From Roseovarius sp. 217 (GTDB lineage: Bacteria; Pseudomonadota; Alphaproteobacteria; Rhodobacterales; Rhodobacteraceae), in assembly GCF_000152845.1 (NCBI RefSeq), contig NZ_CH902584.1, positions 419,239 to 483,238 on the forward strand: a stretch of 64,000 bases of DNA, read 5' to 3'. The notes under the pieces were generated by a model. That model saw only the letters and a program-made list of their open reading frames with translations. It was not told the origin of the DNA and searched no databases. Both the position numbers and the translations under genes were made by a program. Positions 17,498-27,200 of the stretch are shown here, in pieces (position 1 is the stretch's first letter; each line of letters begins with the position of its first letter).

Positions 17498-18187
17498 TCA
17501 GGCCGCCTCGGAACGGCCATTTTTCGAAGCGACATAGACCCCCGAAAGATCCGGGAATTTAATGTTGGATTGCGGGATCGCGTCAATCGGACCGAAAACC
17601 GGAGTGCGCGCCAGAACCGCGTCGCGCTGTTCCCGAACCTTGGCGGTCAGAAGGTGGATAGGCTTTGCCAACCCAGGGTAGCTGCGTGGTTCCATCGCCG
17701 GTTTATACCCAAAGTAGCGGCGGTAGAACGCGGCATGCTCGGCACGCACCGGCGCAAGGCCAAGATCGATATCGTAAAACATTATAGCCAGACACGGGAT
17801 GCGCAGTGCTAAAAAATGCAGCGGAACGCGCTGTTTGCGGGCCGCAGGATCGATCACAAAGCGGGTCGAATCGAGCGCCGTCTGTCCGCGTTTGATGTCT
17901 TCCAGAATCTCGGGAAACACCTCCAGCGTCGGTGATGTAAGCGAGAGACTGGAGATCAGGTGCAGACGCACCGACGCCAACATCTTACCATCCATTTCAA
18001 TACCAACGTGGACGCAGTTAGCCGTCTCGTCGAACGCGTCGGTCATGATACCGCGCTCGTTCTCGACGACCGACCGTTCGGCGCGATAGCATTTGTATCG
18101 CAGGCGATATACCTCCTCGAGGTCCTCGCTGTCGGTCAGAACCCTGTAGCGCGAGTGCTTCAACGCATCGATGACTTGCTCGTTCAT
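17498..18187 (-). CDS. FeeM-like N-acyl amino acid synthase family acyltransferase
   Basis: 229 residues from ATG 18187, with a strong GGAAGGAG 5 bases before it. The fold is of the GNAT/LuxI-like acyltransferase group: VYRLRYKCYRAERSV near residue 30, a strand with ASVRLH, DSTRFVIDPAAR near 110, and HAAFYRRYFGY near 170. This order matches FeeM-type synthases, which join fatty acyl groups from acyl carrier protein to an amino acid; exosortase-associated acyltransferases and LuxI homologues are relatives. It starts 25 bp after the methyltransferase gene and is clearly co-transcribed. The product is inferred to be an N-acylated amine or amino acid, possibly a signal. The exact substrate cannot be read from sequence. 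Confidence 0.7.
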   Translation of the reverse strand: MNEQVIDALKHSRYRVLTDSEDLEEVYRLRYKCYRAERSVVENERGIMTDAFDETANCVHVGIEMDGKMLASVRLHLISSLSLTSPTLEVFPEILEDIKRGQTALDSTRFVIDPAARKQRVPLHFLALRIPCLAIMFYDIDLGLAPVRAEHAAFYRRYFGYKPAMEPRSYPGLAKPIHLLTAKVREQRDAVLARTPVFGPIDAIPQSNIKFPDLSGVYVASKNGRSEAA

Positions 18188-18212
18188 GATCGCTCCTTCC
18201 AAGCCTCCGCGA

Positions 18213-18983
18213 CTACGGCTTTGCGCGACATACGAGGAGGTCGCTGTAGCCACGATAAACGGTGTCTTGCCTGAGGATTTCGAAGTCCGCTGCGGTGGCA
18301 GCCGATGCGATCTCTGCCTCGGTGTGCGTCCAGTAAACGCCGGTCTTTTGTGCCTTGAAGATAGCCGTGTTCTGCTTGGCGATTTCTCGTCCCTGCCAAA
18401 AGACCCGGAGTGTGCGTGCCAACCCATGTTCTTTTCTCAAGTGGGAGAAAAGGTAGCTGCGCCAGTCGGCCACGTTCATGTGACGACCAAGATCGATCAG
18501 GTAGAGCAAGCCGCCCGGCCGAAGCAACCGACGCATGTCGGCGAGACGCTGCTCTGGCGCGGGCATCGCGTAAAGCGCGTGTACGCAGATGACAAGATCG
18601 GCCGTGCTAGGGGCATCAATGTCTTCGAGCGCAAGGGTCTCATAATTGGTATTGCCGTGCGCTGCCAATTTGGCTCTCGCCAGCCCGATCATGCCTGCGT
18701 CGGGTTCGACGAAGTGGATCTCACTGCCGGGGCAGGCGCGAGCCGCGATCTCGGTGTAGTTCCCGGTGCCGCCACCAATGTCATAGATCACTTTCGGTGT
18801 CTCTATTGTCGCAAGGAAAGCCTCGAAATCGCGCAACAGCGCTTGATACTCAGGGTTGTGCTCGGACAGTAGATCGTAGGCTGTTGCGTAAGTGCTCCAA
18901 TCAACACGGACCGAGCGATCACTAGATTCAGATCTACTGAGCATTATGGGGCGGTGCCCCTCAGCACTGGCGTGTGATGGCAT
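18213..18983 (-). CDS. Class I SAM-dependent methyltransferase, FeeM-linked
   Basis: 256 residues. Motif I is VIYDIGGGTGNY near residue 65, followed by an acidic motif II (HFVEPDAGM) and LVICVHALYAMP, then LRPGGLLYLID. Substrate-binding parts are not diagnostic. It is the first gene of a two-gene unit with the FeeM-like acyltransferase, so it probably methylates the acyl product or its precursor. GGAG lies about 11 bases before ATG 18983; an internal ATG at 18944 is possible. Confidence 0.8.
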   Translation of the reverse strand: MPSHASAEGHRPIMLSRSESSDRSVRVDWSTYATAYDLLSEHNPEYQALLRDFEAFLATIETPKVIYDIGGGTGNYTEIAARACPGSEIHFVEPDAGMIGLARAKLAAHGNTNYETLALEDIDAPSTADLVICVHALYAMPAPEQRLADMRRLLRPGGLLYLIDLGRHMNVADWRSYLFSHLRKEHGLARTLRVFWQGREIAKQNTAIFKAQKTGVYWTHTEAEIASAATAADFEILRQDTVYRGYSDLLVCRAKP

Positions 18984-19486
18984 AGGAGAACGACTCCAAG
19001 GTTAAATTGGTATTGGCTTTCTGCACGACGTCTTTAGTTAACAATACGTTACGCTGCGAAGCTCACATTGCAAGGCCTTTTATCCACAGTAGAGCGCTCT
19101 TGGGTGTAATGTTTCCAGTTCCGCAACTAGCAGACGAGCTGAATTCACCATTGGTGCAGGCGTACATGGCTCTCTTTGGGCAACACATCTGTTACAACTA
19201 ATCTAGGCATCACTACAAAATATGCCTTGAGATCAAAGAACAACCTCCAATTGTGGTGCAGCTCGGCAGATCTCAGAGCCTTTCGGGACCGATGCGGGGT
19301 GCCCGGTTCAGACGCGTGACACCGTTAGGCGCGCTCCGCAAAGACCGCGTCTCTCCGCAATAAAATGTGACCAAAAAAAGGCAGAGACGTCAGATTCGGG
19401 TGCCAAGTTTACCTGATCCGACAAAATACGACCCCAATTATGAGCGATAAAAGAGCGAATCAGACTCACGCAATGGACCCTGAGGT
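18984..19486. other. Intergenic region, no gene recognised
   Basis: About 500 bases upstream of the methyltransferase and of a truncated receiver gene. A 64-codon open frame at 19007-19201 has no recognisable content. The segment must contain the methyltransferase promoter. Base composition is mixed, as expected for eroded island DNA. Confidence 0.4.
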
Positions 19487-19699
19487 ATGATGAAAGTATT
19501 AATGGTTGAGGACGATCAGGTAATTCTGGATCTAGTCGCGCATTTTGTTGGTATCGCTATTCACCACAACGTCAACGCAGCCCCTTCGGCAACAGCGGCA
19601 CGTAAGCCCTCGATTAGTGGCAAGATTTTAAAGCGGCGTGCTCATTCTGGCGAGCCAAGTCATTATATATGCGGAAAATACGAACGCGCGGATGGATAA
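19487..19699 (+). pseudogene. Truncated response regulator receiver (N-terminal stub)
   Basis: The first 40 codons read as a receiver start: MKVLMVEDDQVILDLVAHF, with the acidic pair in place, and helix 1 and strand 2 present. After about codon 40 the sequence stops resembling a receiver: the phospho-acceptor Asp, the Thr and the Lys are absent in all frames up to 19929. It is therefore a broken copy rather than a short functional protein. It sits between the FeeM unit and the second caspase gene. Confidence 0.65.
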
Positions 19700-19929
19700 G
19701 GGCGTTTTCTCGCGTAGCGGGCCCAATATTGTTCTTCGCTCCACCGCCTTCTGGCACTTTGTCACCCCGACAAAATTACGCTGACCTAGAGCCTTTTCAT
19801 GATCGCCCTAGGCGTCTTCATGCTGCTGCCAACTGGTTGTTCTGACGTTAGCACATGGTTCTGGACAGGGGTGACGCCTGATCGTTTCGCTGATACCGTC
19901 GCGGCGTTACACAAAAGGGCGAATCCTCC

Positions 19930-21447
19930 ATGCGGCTACTTTGTTTGACTCTCGCGCTCGTCCTTCTAAACGCCGCGCAGGCGGTGGCGGATGGACGGGT
20001 CGCGCTCCTGATCGGAAACGCCAGCTATACCAACCACGATTTCGCCCTCGCCAACCCCGGCAACGATGTGCGCGCCCTTGACGACGCCCTCCGCCGCCTC
20101 AACTTCGAGGTCCGCTCCGTTATCGACCTATCGCGCGAGGAGATGATGGCCTCGCTCGACTGGCTCAGCGAGACGGCCCGTGACGCCGACATCGCCATGG
20201 TCTTCTTCGCCGGACACTCTATTCAAGTCGGGTCCGAAAACTATGCCATCGGCGTCGACTTGGCCGAGCTCTCCGCCCCAGCCGTTGCGCGGTCCAGCAT
20301 TACAATGACCGAGATCCGCGCCGCGCTCGAAGAGGCTGATGCTGACCTCTCGATGATCGTGCTCGATGCCTGCCGCAACAACCCGCTCGGCGATGCCGAG
20401 ATCGGCGAGGTGGGGCTCTCCGCCGTCACGGGCGGGGTCGGCACCTTGGTTGCCTACTCCACCGATCCTGGCAATGTAGCTGCCGACGGCATTGGCGACA
20501 ACAGCACCTTCACGGCGGCTTTGCTCGACCATATCGAAACGCCGGGCCTTGACGTGCGCATCATGTTTGGCCGTGTCCGGCAGGAGGTCGTGCGCGACAC
20601 CGGCGGCCAGCAAATCCCGTGGGTCGAAGAGGCGGTGATCGGCGAGCACTATCTTGCCCGTGGCGCCCCGCCACTCGACACCGAGCTGCGCATCTGGCGC
20701 GAGGTCGTCGAGGCTGGTACTGTCGATGATTACCAGGGCTACCTGAAAGAGTTCCCCGATGGTCTCTACAAGATCATGGCGGAACTGCGCATCGACGACC
20801 TGCGCGGTGTCCCGCTCGAGGCCGGAGACCTTGCCGACGAAGACCTCCCGCAGGCGACCGCCGCACTTGAGATGCTGGGCTATTTCGTGCCGAATGCGCC
20901 CGCCACCTCCGACGAGGAGGTCCGCCGCGCCTTCGCCCGCTGGCGCGGGACCCAGCCGGCTGGCGGGCGCACGTTCGACGCGCTGATGCGGGAGGGCGCG
21001 CGGACCGCCACTTTCCTCGGCACCTACACCGTCAGCGTTGTGAAAAGCGACCTTGCCCGCCATACCTTGATCCAGGAACAGCTGCGCATCGCCGAGGAAA
21101 ACCTGGCAGTGGCCGAAGCCGACTTCGGCGACACCCCCGAGGCCCGCGACGTGCTTGCTGACATGCGCCGCCAGGTCGATGAGATCGGCGAGATAGGGCA
21201 GCGGACCGCCGCCAGCCTCGATTCGAGCCGCACCTACTACAACGACCTCGTCGAACAGACCGATCGCCACCTCGTCGCCTACATGTCTGACGAGGCCCAG
21301 CCGCGCTTTGCCGCCAGCCGCGCCCTGTCCGGTACGTCCAGCCGCGCGCTGGCCGACGCCCGGACATTTTACAGACATCTTGAACTTATGCGGGATGCAC
21401 CGGACGGGTCCTATGCGTGGTTGGCCGCAATGATGGAGGAGAACTGA
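19930..21447 (+). CDS. Exported caspase-fold (peptidase C14) protein, second copy
   Basis: 505 residues with a signal peptide ending near AVAD. Residues 22-250 form a caspase domain: IGNASYTNHDF, FFAGHS with His at about 96, and LDACRNNP with Cys at about 148. The usual Gly after the catalytic His is Ser here. The rest lacks Sel1 repeats and is largely helical, with a probable coiled coil near residues 375-430. It differs from the TPS-linked caspase in its whole C-terminal half. A predicted lipoprotein gene follows after 3 bp. Periplasmic or surface location is inferred from the signal peptide. Confidence 0.85.
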   Translation: MRLLCLTLALVLLNAAQAVADGRVALLIGNASYTNHDFALANPGNDVRALDDALRRLNFEVRSVIDLSREEMMASLDWLSETARDADIAMVFFAGHSIQVGSENYAIGVDLAELSAPAVARSSITMTEIRAALEEADADLSMIVLDACRNNPLGDAEIGEVGLSAVTGGVGTLVAYSTDPGNVAADGIGDNSTFTAALLDHIETPGLDVRIMFGRVRQEVVRDTGGQQIPWVEEAVIGEHYLARGAPPLDTELRIWREVVEAGTVDDYQGYLKEFPDGLYKIMAELRIDDLRGVPLEAGDLADEDLPQATAALEMLGYFVPNAPATSDEEVRRAFARWRGTQPAGGRTFDALMREGARTATFLGTYTVSVVKSDLARHTLIQEQLRIAEENLAVAEADFGDTPEARDVLADMRRQVDEIGEIGQRTAASLDSSRTYYNDLVEQTDRHLVAYMSDEAQPRFAASRALSGTSSRALADARTFYRHLELMRDAPDGSYAWLAAMMEEN

Positions 21448-21450
21448 CCG

Positions 21451-21828
21451 ATGCGACTGCCGATAACCATCCTCGTCACCGTCACGGCGCTTGCCGCATG
21501 CGACGTGCCCCAACAGCCAGCGGGTGACGCAATGCCCTGCCCCGCGCCTAAATCCGCTAGTGCCTACGGCGCACCCGGGCCAGCGCCGGCCATGCATGCC
21601 CAAATGATCTGCATGAAAGACGCCTGGGCCGAGTCCAAGCGAGAGCTGGCGGAGGCAAAGTCCGTGGCCGTGGCCGAGAACCGCGAGATGCCTCCGAAGG
21701 TCGATGCTGAGGTCGATGAGGTTCTGAGCCGCAAAGTTGGTGGCGAAACTGACGACGCTCGGCTTGAGCAGCTGCGCGACGCGGTTTCCGATGCCCGCCG
21801 TCTCGCCGCGATCGTTTCCGCCGGCTGA
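21451..21828 (+). CDS. Small predicted lipoprotein paired with caspase
   Basis: 125 residues. The N-terminus is a lipoprotein signal peptide with lipobox LAAC (Cys 17), so the mature protein should be anchored to a membrane. The rest is Ala/Glu-rich and helical, with two further Cys residues around 30 and 54. It begins 3 bp after the caspase stop, which implies translational coupling. No known family; a partner or inhibitor of the caspase is a guess from position only. Confidence 0.65.
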   Translation: MRLPITILVTVTALAACDVPQQPAGDAMPCPAPKSASAYGAPGPAPAMHAQMICMKDAWAESKRELAEAKSVAVAENREMPPKVDAEVDEVLSRKVGGETDDARLEQLRDAVSDARRLAAIVSAG

Positions 21829-21943
21829 GAAGGCGCAAATCAGCCCCTCCGCAAGCTGCAAAGGCTGGCTCACGCTGGCGTCAATTGTATTGAGTGCAGT
21901 GAGTGCCATGTGCTGTTGCAGGAGGTGTCGCACTGCTTAGGCT

Positions 21944-22078
21944 GGCTTCGTTCAGTGCCTCGACACAGACGTTGACCTCCAGCGTGTTCGAGATGCGCCA
22001 GGCCAAAACCTTTCTGGTATGCCAGTCCATGATGGCGACGAGATACAGGAACCCGCGGCGCATGGGCAGGTATGCGCG
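21944..22078 (-). pseudogene. IS3-family transposase internal remnant (fragment B)
   Basis: About 45 codons read YLPMRRGFLYLVAIMDWHTRKV, then LAWRISNTLEV and CVEALNEA, the central part of IS3-type OrfB around the second catalytic Asp. A TGA lies just upstream and the frame turns to noise downstream. No terminal repeats were found. Confidence 0.8.
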
Positions 22079-22146
22079 TCATTGCACCTATGGCGAGTAA
22101 ACGTCTGATATCGCGTTGTCCCAGTGTCCGAACTTCTGGGGGTCGC

Positions 22147-23889
22147 TCAGACATCCGCGGCGCGGGACAGGTCCATCGGCAGCCTGATAAAGAACGTCGA
22201 TCCATTGCCGACCTCGCTATCGAAGCCAATCTCGCCATCATGGGCTTGGACAATCTTCTGGGAAATCGTCATGCCCAGACCGGTTCCCTTGCGAGTCACG
22301 CCATCGAGACTCGGTAGCTTTGAAAAGCTCTCGAAGACGCTCGCACGCATTTCTTCGGGAATGCCGGGGCCATCATCGGCCACCGAAATCTGCCAGAACC
22401 TGCCATCTTCACGCAACCCGACCCTTACGGTGCCGTGGGTCGGGGAATACTTGGCCGCGTTGGATAGAAGATTTGCAAGTACTTGCATCATGCGCTCTGG
22501 CGCAACAAAGATCGGTGCGGTTTCCAGATCTGTCTCAAAAGCGAAACTCACATGCAGGTCGCTACCATAGCCCTTATTAATCTCAACAGCCTCGCCGACG
22601 AGAGAGACAAGGTCGACATGCACCTTTTCAATCGGCATCTTGCCTGCACGGAACTTTTCAAGATCAAGGATGTCATCGACCACCAGCAATAGCCGGTCAG
22701 TATTGCGCACGGCGATATCCAGAACCGATTGTGCCTTGGGGTCAAAGGTTCCTAGGGCACCGGAATCTAAAAGCCTCAGTGATCCATGTATTGAGGTTAA
22801 AGGGGTGCGCAGCTCATGGCTGACGATGGATACCGACTCCATCTTAGCACGCTCGATCTGCTTGCGTTCAGTCGAGTCGCGCAGGACCGACACGAACAGC
22901 ATATTGCCGTCTTCGCCGCGGACAATCCGGGTGCTGATCTCGCCGCTGGTCTCGCCGCGTCGCACGTCAATGCTTACCACCTCTTTCTCGCCCGAGAACA
23001 GAGGTGCAACATGAGCTCGGAAATACTTTTCATTCATGTTGGGATCAGCGTCGAGAACGGTCTTGTCGACCAGATCTTTTGCTTTCCAACCGCTGGCCCT
23101 GAGGGCCGCGTGGTTGGCATAGACCATGTCCAGACTCTCGACACAAAAAATATAGACCTCGTCCTGCAGGTGATCGAACAATGCCTTCAGAAACCGCGCC
23201 TGTTCGGCGCGATGGAAATCGGTATTATCGGTGCGGATTTCGACCGTGCGGACGAGGTGCCCATGGTCATCCATCACGGGCACGAGGGTGCACCGTGTGT
23301 AGATTCTGGAACCATCGGCAGCTATCTCTTCGTTCTCGCCTGACCAGATGTCGCCCGTTACCAAGGACTTGCGCGCCGCTCTGTATACGGCGTCCGACGC
23401 ACCGTCGGGATAGATGATAGAGATCGGTTTTCCGACAAGTTCGGAATTCAAGTAACCGTAGCGTCCAGAAAAGTTCTCGTTCACCGATGTAATCACGCCT
23501 CCAGAATCTGTCAGGCTGACCAAAGCGTGCCGGTTCAGGGCGGTATATATCAGTTCGATTTCCTGTCCCTGCTTCTGGACGCGCTCGGCATGCAGCTTCA
23601 GCAACTGATTTCGACGGTAGACGGCTAGGCCAAGGGTGCCCACCAGCAACAAAGACAAGCTGGCAATCGCGAAATGCGGACCTGAGAAAACCCAGTAAAA
23701 CCCGTCGTTAAGGAAGAATAGGAGACCCACCGCGACCAAACCGATGGCAATTGACGCGACAGGGAGACCGTAAAGCTGTCTTAATTTTACTTTTTTTCTG
23801 TCAAATAAGTTTTCCAAGGATAATCTCCCAACCGTCAAAAAAGCACCGGGCTTCGTACCGCTTACATCACGTTGTCCTATCTTACACAT
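22147..23889 (-). CDS. Sensor histidine kinase with two TM segments and two PAS domains, non-hybrid
   Basis: 580 residues. Two hydrophobic segments lie at about 43-62 and 72-92. PAS domains lie at about 115-225 (NENFSGRYGYLNSELVGK) and 230-345. The HisKA helix is VSHELRTPLTSIHGSLRLLDSG (His about 358), then N box ANLLSNAAKYS, G1 DDGPGIP and G2 GTGLGMTIS. There is no receiver or Hpt domain. The HisKA block closely matches the kinase at 15930 although their sensor parts differ. The ribosome binding site before ATG 23889 is weak and a later start is possible. It is bracketed by IS3 fragments B and C. Confidence 0.88.
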   Translation of the reverse strand: MCKIGQRDVSGTKPGAFLTVGRLSLENLFDRKKVKLRQLYGLPVASIAIGLVAVGLLFFLNDGFYWVFSGPHFAIASLSLLLVGTLGLAVYRRNQLLKLHAERVQKQGQEIELIYTALNRHALVSLTDSGGVITSVNENFSGRYGYLNSELVGKPISIIYPDGASDAVYRAARKSLVTGDIWSGENEEIAADGSRIYTRCTLVPVMDDHGHLVRTVEIRTDNTDFHRAEQARFLKALFDHLQDEVYIFCVESLDMVYANHAALRASGWKAKDLVDKTVLDADPNMNEKYFRAHVAPLFSGEKEVVSIDVRRGETSGEISTRIVRGEDGNMLFVSVLRDSTERKQIERAKMESVSIVSHELRTPLTSIHGSLRLLDSGALGTFDPKAQSVLDIAVRNTDRLLLVVDDILDLEKFRAGKMPIEKVHVDLVSLVGEAVEINKGYGSDLHVSFAFETDLETAPIFVAPERMMQVLANLLSNAAKYSPTHGTVRVGLREDGRFWQISVADDGPGIPEEMRASVFESFSKLPSLDGVTRKGTGLGMTISQKIVQAHDGEIGFDSEVGNGSTFFIRLPMDLSRAADV

Positions 23890-23982
23890 CTGGCGAGATT
23901 GGGGCAGTAATCGGACGATAGTTGTTTTTCTGTGTGGTCCCGGGTAGCTGCCGGATCTGGCTAGGACGCGTCACGGCAGGAC

Positions 23983-24099
23983 GTATTCGAATACATCGAG
24001 ATGTTCTACGTCCCGAACCGCGAGCCCACGAACAACGGGATGCTATTGCCCGTTGCCTTCGAGAACAGACCGGAGAAACTGAACGAGGCGGGTGCCTAG
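23983..24099 (+). pseudogene. IS3-family transposase C-terminal remnant (fragment C)
   Basis: 38 codons and a stop read EYIEMFYVPN, TNNGMLLPVAFE and LNEAGA: an IS3 OrfB tail, pointing opposite to fragment A and the same length. No other part of the element is present. The rest of 23890-24268 holds no gene that I recognise. Confidence 0.75.
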
Positions 24100-24268
24100 G
24101 GCAACCAGCGGCACATCAAGATTCATTGCCGCTGCGGCTTCAAACAATCACCCCGTGTCGTTTTCCGCCAAATTTTGAAACGAGACTGGACGAGTGTTGT
24201 CGAAATCGGTTACGCGAACGTAGCAAATCGTGAGTGCAAATAATCTGATCGTATTGCAGAGGCTACGA

Positions 24269-27200
24269 ATGAAAATTCTGTCAGTTGTCCTACCAGTAAC
24301 GTCACAGAACGGAAATTGCACCGCGCATGGCGAAGATCTAGACAGAACTTTCAAGGCGCTAGAAGTCCTTTTGGGCGGACACGGACGCGTTGTGGACTAT
24401 GTTCTTTTGGTGCCCGCCTGCCGTGAGGCAGAGGTTTCTGATCGCCTGTCACACTATCAGAGTGCTGCATCGGTTCAGCTGCAAGCGTACTCGGATAGCT
24501 TGTCCGTTAGTCTCAAGACTACATTTGCGACAAAGGATCCAGATCACCTATGGGCCGTAGTCCCCACAGGTTCGAATATCCCGACCTTCTTTGAAGATCG
24601 TGTGTTGCAACTCTTTGAGACTACAGAATCTGATGTGCTGTTTCTCACAGAAGAGCATCGTACGGAATCTCCGTACAAGATTTGTGAAATGAAAGATTTA
24701 CTACAAGGTTTTGCGGCTGCGCCATCGGTGATTGTGGCAAATAGTGCCACGCTATGTTCGCTGCCACTGGCCTATGCGGATGAGCCACACAAACTCGAAC
24801 GCCGCCTTTTGTCTGCAGCCCTCGACAAGGGCTTAAAATGTCGTTCGGCGGCTTTGGCCCCAGACACAAAGCCAGCGAGTGCGATTCATACCAGCGCAGA
24901 TCTCGCGTGTCTTCGACTAAGCTTTCCCGAGTTGTGCTTGGCCGCCGAAGATGCTGAAACGCTCGCGACGCTTCAAACGGATACGATTGGGACAGAAGCG
25001 ATCAAACGTCTTGTTAAGCGCGCCAAATCCGCGCGCCTGAACGTGGCAATCGCACAATCGCTCGCGACGCATCGAGATAATGAAACTGTTCAGCGTTCGG
25101 TTTTTGGCGAAGTCGACTGGCAGGCGGCACCAAAACGGATCGTTAGAGTGCCGGATCAACGAATGCCGACACCGCTCTTCACGGTTTTGATCGCGACATT
25201 CAATGCCAGCGCTGATCTTGTAGCTACATTGCAGTCCATTCTGGTTCAGAATCGCACTGATATAGAGTGTATCATTGTCGATGGGGGCTCGCGCGATCAC
25301 ACTCTGGACATTGCAGCGGCATGGCCCCATGTGGTGACGCATTGCTTCAGTCACCCGGACAAAGGTCTTTACGATGCCCTGAACAAGGGCCTAGCCGTTG
25401 CAAGAGGAACCTTGATCGGGATTGTTGGGGCAGGAGATTGTTACCTGCCAGGCGCTTTGGACCGGGTTGCCTTTGCCCATTACAGCGAACCGGCAGATGT
25501 GTTTGGCGGCCAGACAATAGAGCGTGCTCCGGATGGACAGACCCGCAAGCGCAAGGATGAGCCATGGGGGCTGAACGCCTTTGTGAGCGGGGGGCCGGTC
25601 GGTCACAATGGCATGTTTGCAACCAGCAAGGCCTATGAACAGATTGGGTCATTTGGTTATGTCTATCCAATGGCCGAGGATACCCGTTGGATGCATCGTG
25701 CCATTCACGCGGGGTGTAGCTTTACCTATATTCCGGAACCCGTTGTCTTGTTTCCTTTGACGGGCATGTCGAACAACAATCCAGACCTCGTTTGGCAAGA
25801 GGCGCATGGGCTTATCAAGCAAAACTTTCCGGGGATAGATCTGAATCGCGAAGATGCACTCAAGCTGTTGTTTGGTGCCCGCGGATGGTGTCCGCCAGAA
25901 GAGATAAAACCGGTTCTCGAACGAAACGAACATATCCCGCTGAACATCAGTGCCGCGCTCGCGCTAAAGGCCGAGCAGGTGCCGCTTGATAAAATGCTGG
26001 ATATTCTCTCCGGAGTCTTGTGGCACGAGGCCGCCGACCTGTACCGCAAGAACGGCTTGCGGTTTGCCGAGACGCGCCCCGATAGGACGCCACTGCTGTC
26101 CATCGTCCTGCCCAGCTACAACGTCGGGAAATACTTGGGCAAAGCACTCTTGAGTATCCTTCTGCAGGACATGGAAGATCTGGAGGTTATTGTCGTCAAC
26201 GACGGGGCAACGGACCACACCCCCTGTGTTGCCGCAGCATTCGCTGCGATCGACAAACGGGTGAGGATCATCTCCCAGAAAAATCAGGGGCTTTCGCAAG
26301 CGCGCCTGAGCGGCATCCCGCATTGCCGAGGCGATTATGTATGGTTCATCGATTCAGACGATTTCTTGCGTGAGGATTGTCTGGGACGGATCGAGGAAAT
26401 CCTGAGGCGAGAACGCCCTGATACCTATATGGTCCACTTTGCATATATTGATGAGCACGACGTTATTGATAACGGCCCGATTGCGCCGAGGGATTGGACC
26501 GGACTTGTGCTTGACCCTGTCAACACGCCTCAAGCGTATTGCACACTTGCGGGTTGGAACGCTCAAACATGGCGGTTTATCCTGCGTCGTGACATGTTCC
26601 ACGAGCATGATCTGTCTTTTCCGGTCGGATATTACTACGAAGACCACCATTTCGCGATGAAGCTTCTGTCGCGAACCCGCAGTTTGTTTGTCGACCCTGC
26701 CGTGAGTTATGTGTACCTGCGCCGAGGCAATTCCATCTCCGCTGAAAAGAGCCGCCGGGTTTTTGACTTTCTTCACATTCGACGCATGTGCCTGAATTTC
26801 CTCAAAGAAGAGGGACTTATGGAACGTATGGCGCCGCTTGCGCAGTCATATCTGTTGCCAGTGGGCTTTATCCGACATCACGTCGCCGCAGAATATGTCT
26901 CAGAGTTTCTTCACGCCCTGCTCAGCGACACAAATGCACAAGAAGTTCGGCAGTTTCTACATCATGCGAGCTCAGATGATTTCGCCCTTTTACAGGAATA
27001 CGCTCCAGAGTGGGTTTCCGATCTCGCTCGGACTCCGGATACATCAATGTATGCCGAACTTGCCATAGCCGCTGTGGCATCCAACTTGCCTGCGATGCAG
27101 CCGAAAAGTGCCATACATCCGATATCGAGAACATTGCCGCAGCACGCGATTGTCGGTGTCTTTAGTGTTGAATTGGCGAATGGCCCGCAAACGCCTCAGG

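Noticed and set aside
20128..21933. Minus-strand open frame of 601 codons
   Set aside because: Antisense to the second caspase and lipoprotein genes, whose signal peptides and motifs show the true frame.
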